DNA of 15,578 nt from Lachnospiraceae bacterium UBA4380 (lineage in GTDB: Bacteria > Bacillota > Clostridia > Lachnospirales > Lachnospiraceae): the NCBI GenBank assembly GCA_002390025.1, contig DGRU01000068.1, positions 1-15,578 on the forward strand. Direction: 5' to 3'. Within the stretch, counting starts at the first letter, position 1; each line of letters begins with the position of its first letter. Positions 1 through 7,027 of this stretch are shown here, piece after piece. The notes beneath the pieces are model-generated. The model had not been told where the DNA came from and did no database searches. It was given only the letters and a program-made list of their open reading frames with translations. A program made the translations under genes and the position numbers.

Positions 1-23
1 GGGGGGCTTACCTTAATGTCATT

Positions 24-49
24 GGGACGGTCCTTTTGTATCTGTCCCC
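24..49. repeat. REP-like GTCCC-rich dispersed repeat, copy 1
   Basis: The 26 bases here reappear exactly, in inverted orientation, at 5222-5247. GGGAC at the left end and GTCCC at the right end can pair. The following GTCCCCATGTTTCC (44-57) is shared with 5821-5834. The element sits just past the stop codon of the ATP-grasp gene, so it may act as its transcript end, but it has no clear T-tract. The resemblance to repetitive extragenic palindromes is inference. Confidence 0.65.
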
Positions 50-62
50 ATGTTTCCGTGTT

Positions 63-1256
63 TTATTTCTCCTGTGCCAGGAACTGAACGAATTCGTCCA
101 TTTCCTCTTCTTCTGCAAATCTTCCCAGATAGAGGGTATCTCCCATTGCGATGGCCAGCACGTCGGGGAGGCGCTGCTCCAGAACGATCCGGTCCGCATA
201 TTTTCCGTGAATCTCCTCAGGGGTGTGCACATAGGTGCGGCAGTCCCGCAGTCCCACGGATACGCAGTAGTATTTGTCTCTTCCTTCCTTGGAACCTATA
301 GAGTCAAAGGCGACCATGTCCGCCCAGTCTTTGTAGACGTCTGTGCTGTTGGCAAAGTTGATCATATCCGGGGTGAATCCGCCGGAGGGGCGCAGGTTGA
401 CCTCCAGGGCGACCACGCTTCCCTTTTTGCCAAGGTAGTCATGATCCTGTGTCAGGCGGAAGAACTCAAAATGAATGAAACGGCTTTTGACGCCGAATGC
501 TGCCACACATCTGCGGCCTGCTTCGCGCAGGTCATCTTTGATCTGCTTTTCAATGTAGAAGACATTGGTCTTCTGATTATTCACGGTGTCCATGATCGAA
601 TTCAGAGTGTGATTTCCCGTCTCCAGGAGGGGCTGTCCTTTGCTGTCGATAATGGCGTCATAGGAATAGATCTCTCCGGGGATGAACTCTTCCATAATGT
701 ATTGGACCTGCCCGTGATCAATTTCATGAAAACGCTTCAGTTCTTCCTCGTTGTCGACTTTATATGTATCGATAGCTCCGACACCGTTGTCCGGTTTTAC
801 GATTACCGGATAACCCACCTTCTGGGTAAAGGCCAGGCTCTCCGCAAGATCTGTCACCAGGTGAAAACGCGCACAGGGAACCTGGGCCTGCGCATAGAAA
901 TCTTTCATGCCGGATTTGCGCTTTATAACAGAGAGCTCCTTCGGTCTCATTCCGGGGATATTGAAATCCTCCCTCAGCCTCGCGTCCTGCTCCAGCCAGT
1001 ACTCGTTATTGCTCTCGAGGCCGTCGATTTTTCCGTATTTAAAGCAGAAAAAGGCGACCGCGCGGTACATCTCGTCATAGTTTTCCATGGAGTTGACCCG
1101 ATAATACTCTGTCAGGGCTCCCTGCAGTGCATAATCGAGGGAGTCGTAGGGGGTATCTCCGATTCCCAGCACGTTCACTCCATTATTATGCAGCTGAATA
1201 CAGAAATTACGATAGTTTACAGGAAAATGCGGCGACACGAATATAAAGTTTCTCAT
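63..1256 (-). CDS. ATP-grasp domain ligase
   Basis: Predicted soluble ATP-dependent carboxylate-amine (or thiol) ligase of 397 aa. The N-terminal pre-ATP-grasp region (about 1-115) is followed by the ATP-grasp core: VIVKPDNGVGA near 151-161 with the ATP-binding Lys154, MEEF at 188-191, FIHFEFF near 260-266, and ALEVNLRPSGG at 283-293, whose Glu285 and Asn287 fit the metal-binding E-x-N pair. The fold resembles carbamoyl-phosphate synthase large subunit and biotin carboxylase, but the protein stands alone, so the substrate cannot be named. I chose ATG at 1256 because AAAGGA lies 10 bases upstream; an upstream in-frame start at 1286 adds ten unconserved-looking residues and lacks this site. It has its own promoter at 1368-1396. 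No partner gene follows on this strand, which argues for a monocistronic unit. Confidence 0.85.
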   Translation of the reverse strand: MRNFIFVSPHFPVNYRNFCIQLHNNGVNVLGIGDTPYDSLDYALQGALTEYYRVNSMENYDEMYRAVAFFCFKYGKIDGLESNNEYWLEQDARLREDFNIPGMRPKELSVIKRKSGMKDFYAQAQVPCARFHLVTDLAESLAFTQKVGYPVIVKPDNGVGAIDTYKVDNEEELKRFHEIDHGQVQYIMEEFIPGEIYSYDAIIDSKGQPLLETGNHTLNSIMDTVNNQKTNVFYIEKQIKDDLREAGRRCVAAFGVKSRFIHFEFFRLTQDHDYLGKKGSVVALEVNLRPSGGFTPDMINFANSTDVYKDWADMVAFDSIGSKEGRDKYYCVSVGLRDCRTYVHTPEEIHGKYADRIVLEQRLPDVLAIAMGDTLYLGRFAEEEEMDEFVQFLAQEK

Positions 1257-1305
1257 TCGGTCAGTATCCTTTCTTTTACAAAACACCAGGTCAAGGATGA
1301 ATAAT

Positions 1306-1324
1306 CACTGCACGATCAGCAGTG
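1306..1324 (-). promoter_or_regulatory. small hairpin in the ATP-grasp leader
   Basis: CACTGC and GCAGTG pair around a 7-base loop, flanked by ATGAAT (about 1297-1302) and ATTCAT (about 1333-1338), which could extend the fold. It lies within the roughly 100-nt 5' leader between the predicted transcription start and ATG 1256. A role is not shown by the sequence. Confidence 0.3.
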
Positions 1325-1367
1325 CTGTCTTCATTCATGGCAAGTTTACTATTAAAATTTTTCGTCT

Positions 1368-1396
1368 ATTGTAAAGCTGTGAACTTGAACTGTCAA
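1368..1396 (-). promoter_or_regulatory. sigma-A promoter of the ATP-grasp gene
   Basis: Read on the minus strand: TTGACA (1396-1391), a 17-base spacer, then TACAAT (1373-1368). This is a consensus -35, optimal spacing and a near-consensus -10. It implies strong constitutive transcription starting near 1360. The surrounding DNA (about 1340-1460) is very AT-rich. The 1287-1642 spacer otherwise holds only the opposite-facing promoter at 1566-1594 and a patch of GGGAAAGA/GGGAGA-like repeats around 1488-1556. Confidence 0.7.
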
Positions 1397-1565
1397 CGTT
1401 TTTTAGTTTGTAAATATATTGTTTGTTGTTTAAAATATAAAATAAGTTTATGCAAATAATGAGATAAGCACGAAATATTCTTTGATGTCCCGGGAAAGAC
1501 GGGAAAGAACATTCTGATCTTGTGCCGGGAGAACTCTCGGGGAGAATACGGGAAACAGCCGCAGA

Positions 1566-1594
1566 TTGTGAGAGAAGTCCTGTTTTGCTACAAT
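1566..1594 (+). promoter_or_regulatory. promoter of the PD-(D/E)XK-like gene
   Basis: TTGTGA at 1566-1571, a 17-base spacer, then TACAAT at 1589-1594. This places transcription start near 1601, about 40 nt before the ATG at 1643. Confidence 0.55.
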
Positions 1595-1642
1595 AAATAA
1601 AACAAAGACTGCACCAACAGATCAGATTTACCGGGAATCATT

Positions 1643-2926
1643 ATGAAAAAAGATGCATGCGGGGACCAGGGGAACCTGTACCCGCCGATCCACGAAAAGA
1701 CTGTTACAGACTATTCTTTTGACAGACTTGATATGCTGTGGGAGAGGTACCCCCAGTACCATGAAATGTCCACGTTTTCGACGATGGACGCTCTTTTAGA
1801 GGAACACACGTCATGGCAGGGGGACTATGAGGATGTGAGGGAGGAATATGAATCGAATCACTATGAACGCTTTCTCGTGCAGCTCTCCTGGGCGGACCTT
1901 CCCTACAGGTATGCCACCAGAAGGCTGATCGAAAAGACAGAAGAGTCGCGGCTGCCCGGGCGGCCGGAGCAGACCAAAAATCCCTATGTGAAAGCTTTTA
2001 TGGAACAGTTTACGGGCATTGACACGGACCGCAATGCCTGCTTTCTTTTTCCCGAGAGCTTTGTGTCGCAGTTTTTCGTTGTGATGGAGGTCTGCAAAAA
2101 GGCTGCAGACCTGCGGCCGGTCAGGAATCTGTTTCCGGATGAAGAGAAGATCCACTATCTGGCCGTGTTTGATAAAAGAGACATGGACACTGTTCTGCTG
2201 ATGTTCCACCTGCTGTACACGAACGGCTCAGGAGATCTGTTCGGGGGATACTCTCTGTATGACTATCCTTTTCTGTGGTATCAGACCCATCTGCAGGAAG
2301 ACGGCATGGTCCTGCGCTCCCCCTATCTTCCGGACCGGCTGGCCCGCTACCAGGGAAACCTCCCTTTCTGCCATAATCCGGCCAAGACCGTTTACGTGCG
2401 GCGCAATATTGAACACATTCTGAAGGCGGGTTACTTTTCTTCCGAGCTTGAGTTTTTTCTCAGCCTGACCCGGACCATCATGCCCTTTTTTCAATGGTGG
2501 TATACGGATCTGGCCCTCTATGAAGAAAAGGACGGTTACCGCACTGACTGGAGGCTGGAGCGCACAAAGATCAGGACAAAACTCACTGCGGACGGGATCA
2601 TCAGGCCAAAATGGAAACACGAACTGACCCTGTTTCACGCGGTGCGGAAAAAATATCCGGACACCCTCTACCAGTACCGGCCGGCCTGGCTGGGACGCCA
2701 GAGCCTCGATCTCTATATCCCGTCGCTGCACACAGCGGTCGAATATCAGGGAATCCAGCATTTTCATCCGGTTGAATTTTTCGGCGGAGAGGAGGCTCTC
2801 CTGGCCAGGCAGGAACTCGACCAGCAGAAGAGGATACTGTGTGAGGAAAACGATGTCCGTCTCATAGAATGGCCTTATGACCTGGAGCCGGTTGACAGGA
2901 ATATAGGGCTTTATATAGGTGAGTGA
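1643..2926 (+). CDS. Protein with C-terminal PD-(D/E)XK/Vsr-like nuclease fold
   Basis: A 427-aa soluble protein. Residues about 354-412 match the stand-alone restriction-endonuclease-like domain seen in Firmicutes: SLDLYIPSLHTAVEYQGIQH with candidate metal ligands Asp356 and Glu367 (E-x-Q in place of E-x-K), then FFGGEE, and a basic helix ending in CEENDVRLIEW. Related folds occur in Vsr and DUF559 proteins. The N-terminal 340 residues show no motif I can name, and no zinc-ribbon cysteines. No methyltransferase or other restriction gene is adjacent, so a classical restriction system is not supported. A recognisable ribosome binding site is absent (only GGGAA about 6 bases before ATG), implying weak translation or a different start; the promoter position supports 1643. 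Function unknown, plausibly nucleic-acid cleavage or repair. Confidence 0.75.
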   Translation: MKKDACGDQGNLYPPIHEKTVTDYSFDRLDMLWERYPQYHEMSTFSTMDALLEEHTSWQGDYEDVREEYESNHYERFLVQLSWADLPYRYATRRLIEKTEESRLPGRPEQTKNPYVKAFMEQFTGIDTDRNACFLFPESFVSQFFVVMEVCKKAADLRPVRNLFPDEEKIHYLAVFDKRDMDTVLLMFHLLYTNGSGDLFGGYSLYDYPFLWYQTHLQEDGMVLRSPYLPDRLARYQGNLPFCHNPAKTVYVRRNIEHILKAGYFSSELEFFLSLTRTIMPFFQWWYTDLALYEEKDGYRTDWRLERTKIRTKLTADGIIRPKWKHELTLFHAVRKKYPDTLYQYRPAWLGRQSLDLYIPSLHTAVEYQGIQHFHPVEFFGGEEALLARQELDQQKRILCEENDVRLIEWPYDLEPVDRNIGLYIGE

Positions 2927-2961
2927 AGAACGAAACCTGTGCAAAAGCTTCCCGTGCCCGC

Positions 2962-2994
2962 AAAAAACACCCCCTTTTGAAAAGAAGGGGGTGT
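2962..2994 (-). terminator. Rho-independent terminator of the MATE gene
   Basis: CACCCCCTT (2968-2976) pairs with AAGGGGGTG (2985-2993) around an 8-base loop. On the minus strand the stem is followed by six T residues (complement of 2962-2967), so it terminates transcription from the MATE gene. It may also stop plus-strand transcription from the upstream gene less efficiently, since that side lacks a T-tract. Confidence 0.8.
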
Positions 2995-3020
2995 CGGAAG
3001 CCGGTATAGAAAAAATCTTT

Positions 3021-3154
3021 ATCCCTGGAATCAAAAAATAAGTCCCGGAAAAAATCCTGGAAAAAGTTCTGGAAAAAGCCCCGGAAAGAAGCCTCGGAAA
3101 GAAGTCCCGGGAGAAAGCCCTGGATAATAAGTCCCTTAGAAGGCCCTGAAAAGG
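3021..3154. repeat. Degenerate 12-14-bp tandem array after the MATE stop
   Basis: About nine imperfect head-to-tail copies. Plus-strand examples are GTCCCGGAAAAA, ATCCTGGAAAAA, GTTCTGGAAAAA, GCCCCGGAAAGAA, GCCTCGGAAAGAA and GTCCCGGGAGAAA. The array lies between the MATE stop codon (3162) and its terminator (2962-2994), so it is transcribed as the 3' untranslated region. The unit sequence is unrelated to the other arrays in the window. Frames through it give low-complexity Phe/Leu/Arg/Ser peptides and are not genes. Confidence 0.8.
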
Positions 3155-3161
3155 AGGAAAA

Positions 3162-4520
3162 TCACCGCCTTTCTCCAAGCCGGCGGAAAGCCCTGCGGAC
3201 CACGGTAAATGCGGCGACAGCCACCAGAAAATCTGCGACCGGTCCTGTGATCAGCACGCCGTCGATACCCATAAAGCGGGGCAGGATGAGCAAAAGGACA
3301 ATGAGCACCAGCTGCTTGGAGAGCGAGATGATGATGCCGTTGACCGGTTTTTTGATCGAGACCATGGCATTCATGGAGACAGGCAGGACACCTGCCAGAA
3401 TGACCAGCAGCATAAACTCATGCATGTAGCGCAGGGCAAAAGCCTCATAGCCACCGGCGCTGCTGCCGAACAGGCTCAGGATCTGATAGGGGAAGAGCCA
3501 GAAGCAGAGTGTCTCCAGGGCACCGATGACAAATGCGTAGCGGTAGATCATATAGGCGGTTTCTTTTACCCGCCTGTAATTCCTGGCTCCGAAGTTGAAG
3601 CCCATGATGGGCTGTCCGCCTATGCTGCAGCCGATGATGGTGGAGTAGAAGAGGAAATTGACCTTTGTGACGACGCCGGCGGCTGCCAGCGCCTCGCTCC
3701 CGCCGTATTCGGACAGGGCACCGTAATGGCTCAGGGAGCTGTTGAGGACCAGATTCATGACCAGCATGGCCGCCTGGTTGAGGCTGCCCGCCGCTCCGAT
3801 TGACATAATCTGGGTAATCTTGCTTCTTGTCATGGCAAAATGATGCCGCAGAAGCCTGCCGGTTTTGAAGCGCACCAGATAAGCGATGACCAGGATGGCG
3901 GAGGCGACCTGGCCCAGGACCGTCGCGATCGCAGCGCCCGCAATGCCCATGTTCAGGGGAAAGAGGAAGAGATAATCCAGGATGAAATTCAATACAACGC
4001 CCGCCATCGAGCAGACCAGTGCATAGCGGGGACTGCCGTCCGACCGGATGAGGAGAGTTCCGCCGGAGGTGAGAGCCAGAAAGGGAAAACCCGGCGCGAT
4101 CAGACGCATGTAGGTGAGCGCATAGGGATAGACCTCCTGCGTCGCGCCGAAAAGGTTGACGATAAATGGTGTGAAGAGAAGGACAAGCGCCGTCGTAAAC
4201 AGACCCTCCGCTGCCAGCAATGTCAGGCCGGCACCCGCGAAGTCGAGCGCCTCCTCTTTTTTTCCGCGTCCGTTGGAGACATTAAAATTCACTGCCGATC
4301 CGTTGCTGAACAGAAGGGTGAGCGCGCCGCACAGAAAGGTCAGCGGATAGGCCACCGTTGTCGCCGCATTGCCCAGAAAACCGATCCTCTGACCTATGAA
4401 CATCTGATCCACCATATTGTAGAGCGACGCCATCAGCGTGCTGATAATAGTGGGAATCGCGTACTGCAGAAGAAGCCTGCCCACAGGCGCTGTCCCGAGC
4501 GGATTATCCTTGTGATTCAT
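3162..4520 (-). CDS. MATE family multidrug/cation efflux transporter (MepA-like)
   Basis: Inner-membrane antiporter of 452 aa, the usual length for the family, predicted to export organic cations or drugs in exchange for Na+ or H+. The N-terminal APVGRLLLQYAIPTIISTLM and VDQMFIGQ are characteristic of the first MatE repeat, and GFNFGARNYRRVKET marks the start of the second half. Hydrophobic segments throughout fit 12 membrane helices, and the tail is basic (RRAFRRLGERR). I chose ATG at 4520, with GGGAG 10 bases upstream; a TTG two codons earlier is in frame but too close to that site. It is monocistronic and ended by the hairpin at 2962-2994. The substrate cannot be assigned. No regulator gene adjoins it directly. 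Confidence 0.9.
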   Translation of the reverse strand: MNHKDNPLGTAPVGRLLLQYAIPTIISTLMASLYNMVDQMFIGQRIGFLGNAATTVAYPLTFLCGALTLLFSNGSAVNFNVSNGRGKKEEALDFAGAGLTLLAAEGLFTTALVLLFTPFIVNLFGATQEVYPYALTYMRLIAPGFPFLALTSGGTLLIRSDGSPRYALVCSMAGVVLNFILDYLFLFPLNMGIAGAAIATVLGQVASAILVIAYLVRFKTGRLLRHHFAMTRSKITQIMSIGAAGSLNQAAMLVMNLVLNSSLSHYGALSEYGGSEALAAAGVVTKVNFLFYSTIIGCSIGGQPIMGFNFGARNYRRVKETAYMIYRYAFVIGALETLCFWLFPYQILSLFGSSAGGYEAFALRYMHEFMLLVILAGVLPVSMNAMVSIKKPVNGIIISLSKQLVLIVLLLILPRFMGIDGVLITGPVADFLVAVAAFTVVRRAFRRLGERR

Positions 4521-4556
4521 CTTCAAATATCTCCCTTTGGCTATGCCTGAGCCTGA

Positions 4557-4589
4557 GGAGACACAGAACCGTCCCCTTCCTCTGTCTCC
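4557..4589. repeat. REP-like GTCCC-rich inverted repeat, copy 2
   Basis: GGAGACACAGA (4557-4567) pairs with TCTGTCTCC (4581-4589) with one bulge. The loop carries ACCGTCCCC, the core shared with the copies at 24-49, 5222-5247 and 5816-5834. It lies in the divergent spacer between the MATE and flavoprotein genes. Confidence 0.5.
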
Positions 4590-4596
4590 TCCTGTA

Positions 4597-4609
4597 ATGA
4601 TTTTATCAT
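4597..4609. promoter_or_regulatory. short palindrome in the divergent MATE/flavoprotein spacer
   Basis: ATGAT and ATCAT flank a 3-base centre in AT-rich DNA that should hold the promoters of both divergent genes. A candidate operator. I could not fix convincing -35 and -10 pairs for either gene. Confidence 0.3.
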
Positions 4610-4662
4610 ATTAGTGTATGGTTTAGAACGAAAGAACAGAAAGTACGAAAGGAAGGATACCA

Positions 4663-5211
4663 ATGGTCCTATACATTAATGCTTGTGTGCGCAAAAACTC
4701 CAGAACAAACCGACTGGCCAAATGCCTTCTGGATAAACTGGGCGAACCCTTCACGGAGGTCCGTCTTGAAGATATCCGTTTCCCTGTGACGGATGAAGAA
4801 TATCTCACAAAGCGGGATCAGATGATCGATGCAGGAGATTATTCCAATCCTTCTTTTTCGCTGGCAAACCAGTTCGCGGCAGCGGACCGGATCGTGATCG
4901 CGGCACCCTACTGGGACCTGTCTTTCCCGGCTGCTTTGAAGCAGTACTTTGAGCATATCAATGTCCGCGGCATCACCTTTACCTATACACCGGAAGGGAT
5001 TCCCAGAGGCCTGTGCCGGGCAAAGGACATTTACTATGTCATGACGGCAGGCGGCGGTTACGCGCCGGAAGAGTTCGGCTTCGGCTATGTCAGGGCCCTG
5101 GCCCAGGGCTATTACGGGATCCATGATGTGAAGCTCATTCAGGCCGTGGGACTGGACATAGAGGGAGCTGACGCAGAGCAGATTCTGCAGGAATGCATGG
5201 AAAATATGTAA
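4663..5211 (+). CDS. Flavodoxin-fold FMN-dependent NAD(P)H reductase (AzoR/quinone reductase-like)
   Basis: Cytoplasmic 182-aa flavoprotein of the NAD(P)H dehydrogenase (quinone)/azoreductase family, expected to use FMN and NAD(P)H to reduce quinones or azo compounds. ACVRKNSRTNRLA (7-19) fits the FMN phosphate loop. APYWDLSFPAALKQYFEHIN (81-100) followed by VRGITFTYTPEG matches the AzoR segment after the fourth strand. VMTAGGGYAPE (126-136) is the usual isoalloxazine loop. The length is slightly shorter than the 200-aa family norm. GGAAGG lies 5-6 bases before ATG 4663. The gene stands alone, flanked by REP-like repeats on both sides. The true substrate is unknown; a thiol-disulfide or nitro reductase role is equally possible. 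Confidence 0.85.
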   Translation: MVLYINACVRKNSRTNRLAKCLLDKLGEPFTEVRLEDIRFPVTDEEYLTKRDQMIDAGDYSNPSFSLANQFAAADRIVIAAPYWDLSFPAALKQYFEHINVRGITFTYTPEGIPRGLCRAKDIYYVMTAGGGYAPEEFGFGYVRALAQGYYGIHDVKLIQAVGLDIEGADAEQILQECMENM

Positions 5212-5221
5212 GTGGGGACAA

Positions 5222-5252
5222 GGGGACAGATACAAAAGGACCGTCCCCATGT
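5222..5252. repeat. REP-like GTCCC-rich dispersed repeat, copy 3
   Basis: Bases 5222-5247 are an exact inverted copy of 24-49. A second GGGGACA just before it (5214-5220) suggests a local duplication. The right end, GGACCGTCCCCATGT (5238-5252), is identical to 5816-5830. It sits between the convergent 3' ends of the flavoprotein and ThpR genes. Confidence 0.7.
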
Positions 5253-5273
5253 CCCTCATGCCCCCATGCTCTC

Positions 5274-5765
5274 TTAAAAAGAGCAGACCTCTGAATAGAC
5301 CGGTTTCCCGTCCTTGAAAGTGGTCTTCATCAGGGAGATGCTTTTCACCATCATCTGTCCTTTGGGAGGCGGAACCTGCTTCCAGTTTCCGGAAGATTTG
5401 CGAATGATCGTGATGTGCGGTGTAAAAGCCTTGCGGTCATAAGGTATGCCGGCTGCATCCAGTGCATCCCGCACTGCTTTTGCAGCTGCGGACATGCCCT
5501 GATTTCCCTTCATGCCGACCCAGAGAAGATCTCCAAAGGTCCCCATTTCCGAAAGAGACAGCTTGAAGGGTTTATAGGAGATTCCTTTCAGTGCATCCTT
5601 CACCCGATTCGGATCGTCCGTCTCTCCGATAAAGGCCAGAGTCAGATGCAGATTCTTTACAGGGACATAGTTCCCCTTTACACCTTTCTGCTTCAGATCG
5701 TGAAGGGTACCTGTGATACTTTTCTTTAACTCTTCCGACAGTTGTACAGCAACAAATAAACGCAT
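5274..5765 (-). CDS. thpR: RNA 2',3'-cyclic phosphodiesterase (2H family)
   Basis: Soluble 163-aa 2H phosphoesterase of the LigT/ThpR group, which opens 2',3'-cyclic phosphates on RNA ends and was first described as a 2'-5' RNA ligase. Both catalytic HxTx motifs are present: HLTLAFIG with His40 and Thr42, and HITIIRK with His117 and Thr119. The start MRLFVAVQL is typical. I chose ATG at 5765, where GAGGTG lies 9 bases upstream; a GTG four codons earlier would sit on top of that site. The C-terminal half has the usual KTTFKDGKPVYSEV ending. It is monocistronic between two REP-like elements. The physiological substrate in bacteria is not settled. Confidence 0.92.
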   Translation of the reverse strand: MRLFVAVQLSEELKKSITGTLHDLKQKGVKGNYVPVKNLHLTLAFIGETDDPNRVKDALKGISYKPFKLSLSEMGTFGDLLWVGMKGNQGMSAAAKAVRDALDAAGIPYDRKAFTPHITIIRKSSGNWKQVPPPKGQMMVKSISLMKTTFKDGKPVYSEVCSF

Positions 5766-5798
5766 ACTTATAATCACCTCGTCTCACATTTTTTACTT

Positions 5799-5834
5799 CA
5801 TTTGGTGAAACAAATGGACCGTCCCCATGTTTCC
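5799..5834. repeat. REP-like GTCCC-rich dispersed repeat, copy 4, with adjoining hairpin
   Basis: A hairpin CATTTG (5799-5804) / CAAATG (5811-5816) joins directly to GGACCGTCCCCATGT (5816-5830), identical to 5238-5252. GTCCCCATGTTTCC (5821-5834) is identical to 44-57. It lies upstream of thpR and beyond the LysR stop codon. Confidence 0.55.
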
Positions 5835-5847
5835 CCGTGCTGCAGTT

Positions 5848-5912
5848 CCCGCAGCCCGGAGTCAGGTCACTTAGCCCGGAGTCGAAGTCCTGTCACACAC
5901 ACTGGAGTTCTG
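5848..5912. repeat. Degenerate 20-25-bp repeats directly after the LysR stop
   Basis: AGCCCGGAGTC occurs twice (around 5852-5862 and 5873-5883) with a diverged third copy (ACTGGAGTT around 5901), each followed by a TGTCAC/GGTCAC-like tail. The tract begins immediately beyond the LysR stop codon on the minus strand. The copies are few and imperfect, so this is less certain than the other arrays. Confidence 0.4.
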
Positions 5913-6794
5913 TTACCGGGCGCTGAATGCAGCTTTCATCTGGGCCAGGAACCTTTCCGCCAATGGAGAAAAGGTCTGATATTTTTTCCACACCAGATAG
6001 AGCTTTGTCTCCAGGGGCGGGGCGAGCGGACGGAAGGTCAGGCCGCTTCCGGGAGAGGTGTCGACCAGCTTGTTAAAAGTCAGAAGATAACCCAGATGCT
6101 CCTTTGCAAAAATAGAACCGTTGTAGGCCAGTCGGAAGGATCCCTCCAGGTGGAGAAGGTCCATTTTTGCACCGGCCCAGCGGGGAATATCATTTTCCCA
6201 GCTCTGTTCTGAACAGAAGAGAGGCAGTCCGATCAGGTCATCCACCCGGATGACCTTTTTTGATGCCAGAGCGTCATCCTCGGGCATCGCAATCCCCCAT
6301 TCCTCGGATTCCGGGAAGATCAGCGATTCATGTTTCCGGGCATCCGGTGTCTCCGCGAGCACGGCAAAGTCCAGAAGTCCCTTGTCAAGCTTTTCCATGA
6401 CCTGCTCTGTATCACCGCTGGTGATGTGATAGCGAAGACCGGGGCAGGTCTGTTTAAAGATACGGATCTCATGGGCCAGATAGCTGATCTGGTAAGACTC
6501 TGCCAGTCCGAAATAGAGGTCGCCGCCGGTTATGTCGTCCAGGGAGATAAACTCCTTCTCAATCTTATCCGCCATGCTGACCAGGTCCTCGGCGCGGTTG
6601 CGCAGGAGCATTCCCTCATCTGTCAGCTTGATGCTGAAGCTGTGCCGGGTAAAGAGTTTTTTGCCCAGTTCGTCTTCCAGGGCTTTAAGAGCTTTTGACA
6701 GCGTGGGCTGTGTCACATGGAGGGCCTGGGCGGCCCGGGTCATATTCTCTTCCCGCGCAACCGCAAGGAAGTATCTGAGTGTCCGGATTTCCAT
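5913..6794 (-). CDS. LysR family transcriptional regulator
   Basis: DNA-binding regulator of 293 aa, typical LysR length. The N-terminal winged helix-turn-helix (1-60) contains RAAQALHVTQPTLSKALKAL and the standard ELGKKLFTR. The effector-binding domain starts near residue 90 (GDLYFGLAESYQI), and its hydrophobic sensor sequence differs from well-studied members, so no ligand can be named. AGGA lies 8 bases before ATG 6794. The transcript appears to begin near 7021, giving a long leader of about 225 nt that contains a tandem array. It diverges from the 77-aa, hydrolase and lipoprotein genes, the classic arrangement for a LysR regulator and its targets. A perfect 16-bp palindrome overlapping its own start point suggests autorepression. 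Confidence 0.92.
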   Translation of the reverse strand: MEIRTLRYFLAVAREENMTRAAQALHVTQPTLSKALKALEDELGKKLFTRHSFSIKLTDEGMLLRNRAEDLVSMADKIEKEFISLDDITGGDLYFGLAESYQISYLAHEIRIFKQTCPGLRYHITSGDTEQVMEKLDKGLLDFAVLAETPDARKHESLIFPESEEWGIAMPEDDALASKKVIRVDDLIGLPLFCSEQSWENDIPRWAGAKMDLLHLEGSFRLAYNGSIFAKEHLGYLLTFNKLVDTSPGSGLTFRPLAPPLETKLYLVWKKYQTFSPLAERFLAQMKAAFSAR

Positions 6795-6810
6795 TTTGCC
6801 TGTTCCTTTC

Positions 6811-6933
6811 AGGGGAGTGTCTCAACTCAGGGGGCATGTCCCAACTCAGGGCATGTCCCAACTCAGGGGACGTCTCAACTCAGGGGGAGCATCCCAACTC
6901 AGGGGGCGACACAATACAGCGAGCGTCCCAACT
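6811..6933. repeat. 17-19-bp tandem array in the LysR 5' leader
   Basis: Five good units of the form CAACTCAGGGGGCATGTCC (17-19 bp) followed by two decayed ones (6901-6933). CAACTC is invariant in the good copies; the variable part is GGGGCATGTCC, GGGCATGTCC or GGGGACGTCT. The array starts about 16 bases before the LysR ATG, so on the transcript it lies immediately ahead of the ribosome binding site. It could be slippage-derived spacer DNA, or a set of binding sites. Open frames through it are artefacts of the repeat. Confidence 0.85.
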
Positions 6934-6982
6934 GCGTTATAGCCTGATCAATCCCAACCTTTTCGAGATGCTGCAGCTTTGA

Positions 6983-7006
6983 TGGCATGCACGAGAAGAT
7001 ATGCCA
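6983..7006. promoter_or_regulatory. inverted repeat in the LysR/77-aa spacer
   Basis: TGGCAT (6983-6988) and ATGCCA (7001-7006) are inverted copies separated by 12 bases, an architecture compatible with a LysR-type T-N11-A site. It lies inside the predicted LysR transcript close to the larger palindrome at 7012-7027. Confidence 0.35.
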
Positions 7007-7011
7007 ATAAC

Positions 7012-7027
7012 GAATATCATGATATTC
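7012..7027. promoter_or_regulatory. perfect 16-bp palindrome, candidate LysR operator
   Basis: GAATATCATGATATTC is fully self-complementary. It begins immediately downstream of the LysR -10 hexamer, at the predicted start point, and is upstream of the divergent 77-aa gene promoter. Binding here would block LysR transcription, while remaining well placed to act on the divergent genes. That it is bound by this LysR protein is inference. Confidence 0.55.

Noticed and set aside
36..1304. Long plus-strand ORF (422 codons) opposite the ATP-grasp gene
   Set aside because: Entirely antisense to a gene with clear motifs, its own promoter and ribosome binding site; composition is that of a shadow frame.
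2228..3178. Minus-strand ORF of 316 codons
   Set aside because: Runs through the 3021-3154 array (low-complexity Phe/Leu/Arg/Ser) and antisense to the PD-(D/E)XK gene; crosses the MATE terminator.
5274..5787. Start of thpR at the upstream GTG (5777)
   Set aside because: GTG lies within the GAGGTG ribosome binding site of the ATG at 5765, and the family begins at MRLF.
6532..6982. Several plus-strand ORFs across the LysR leader array
   Set aside because: Open only because the 17-19-bp units lack stops in those frames; peptides are repeats of STQG/NSGG type.
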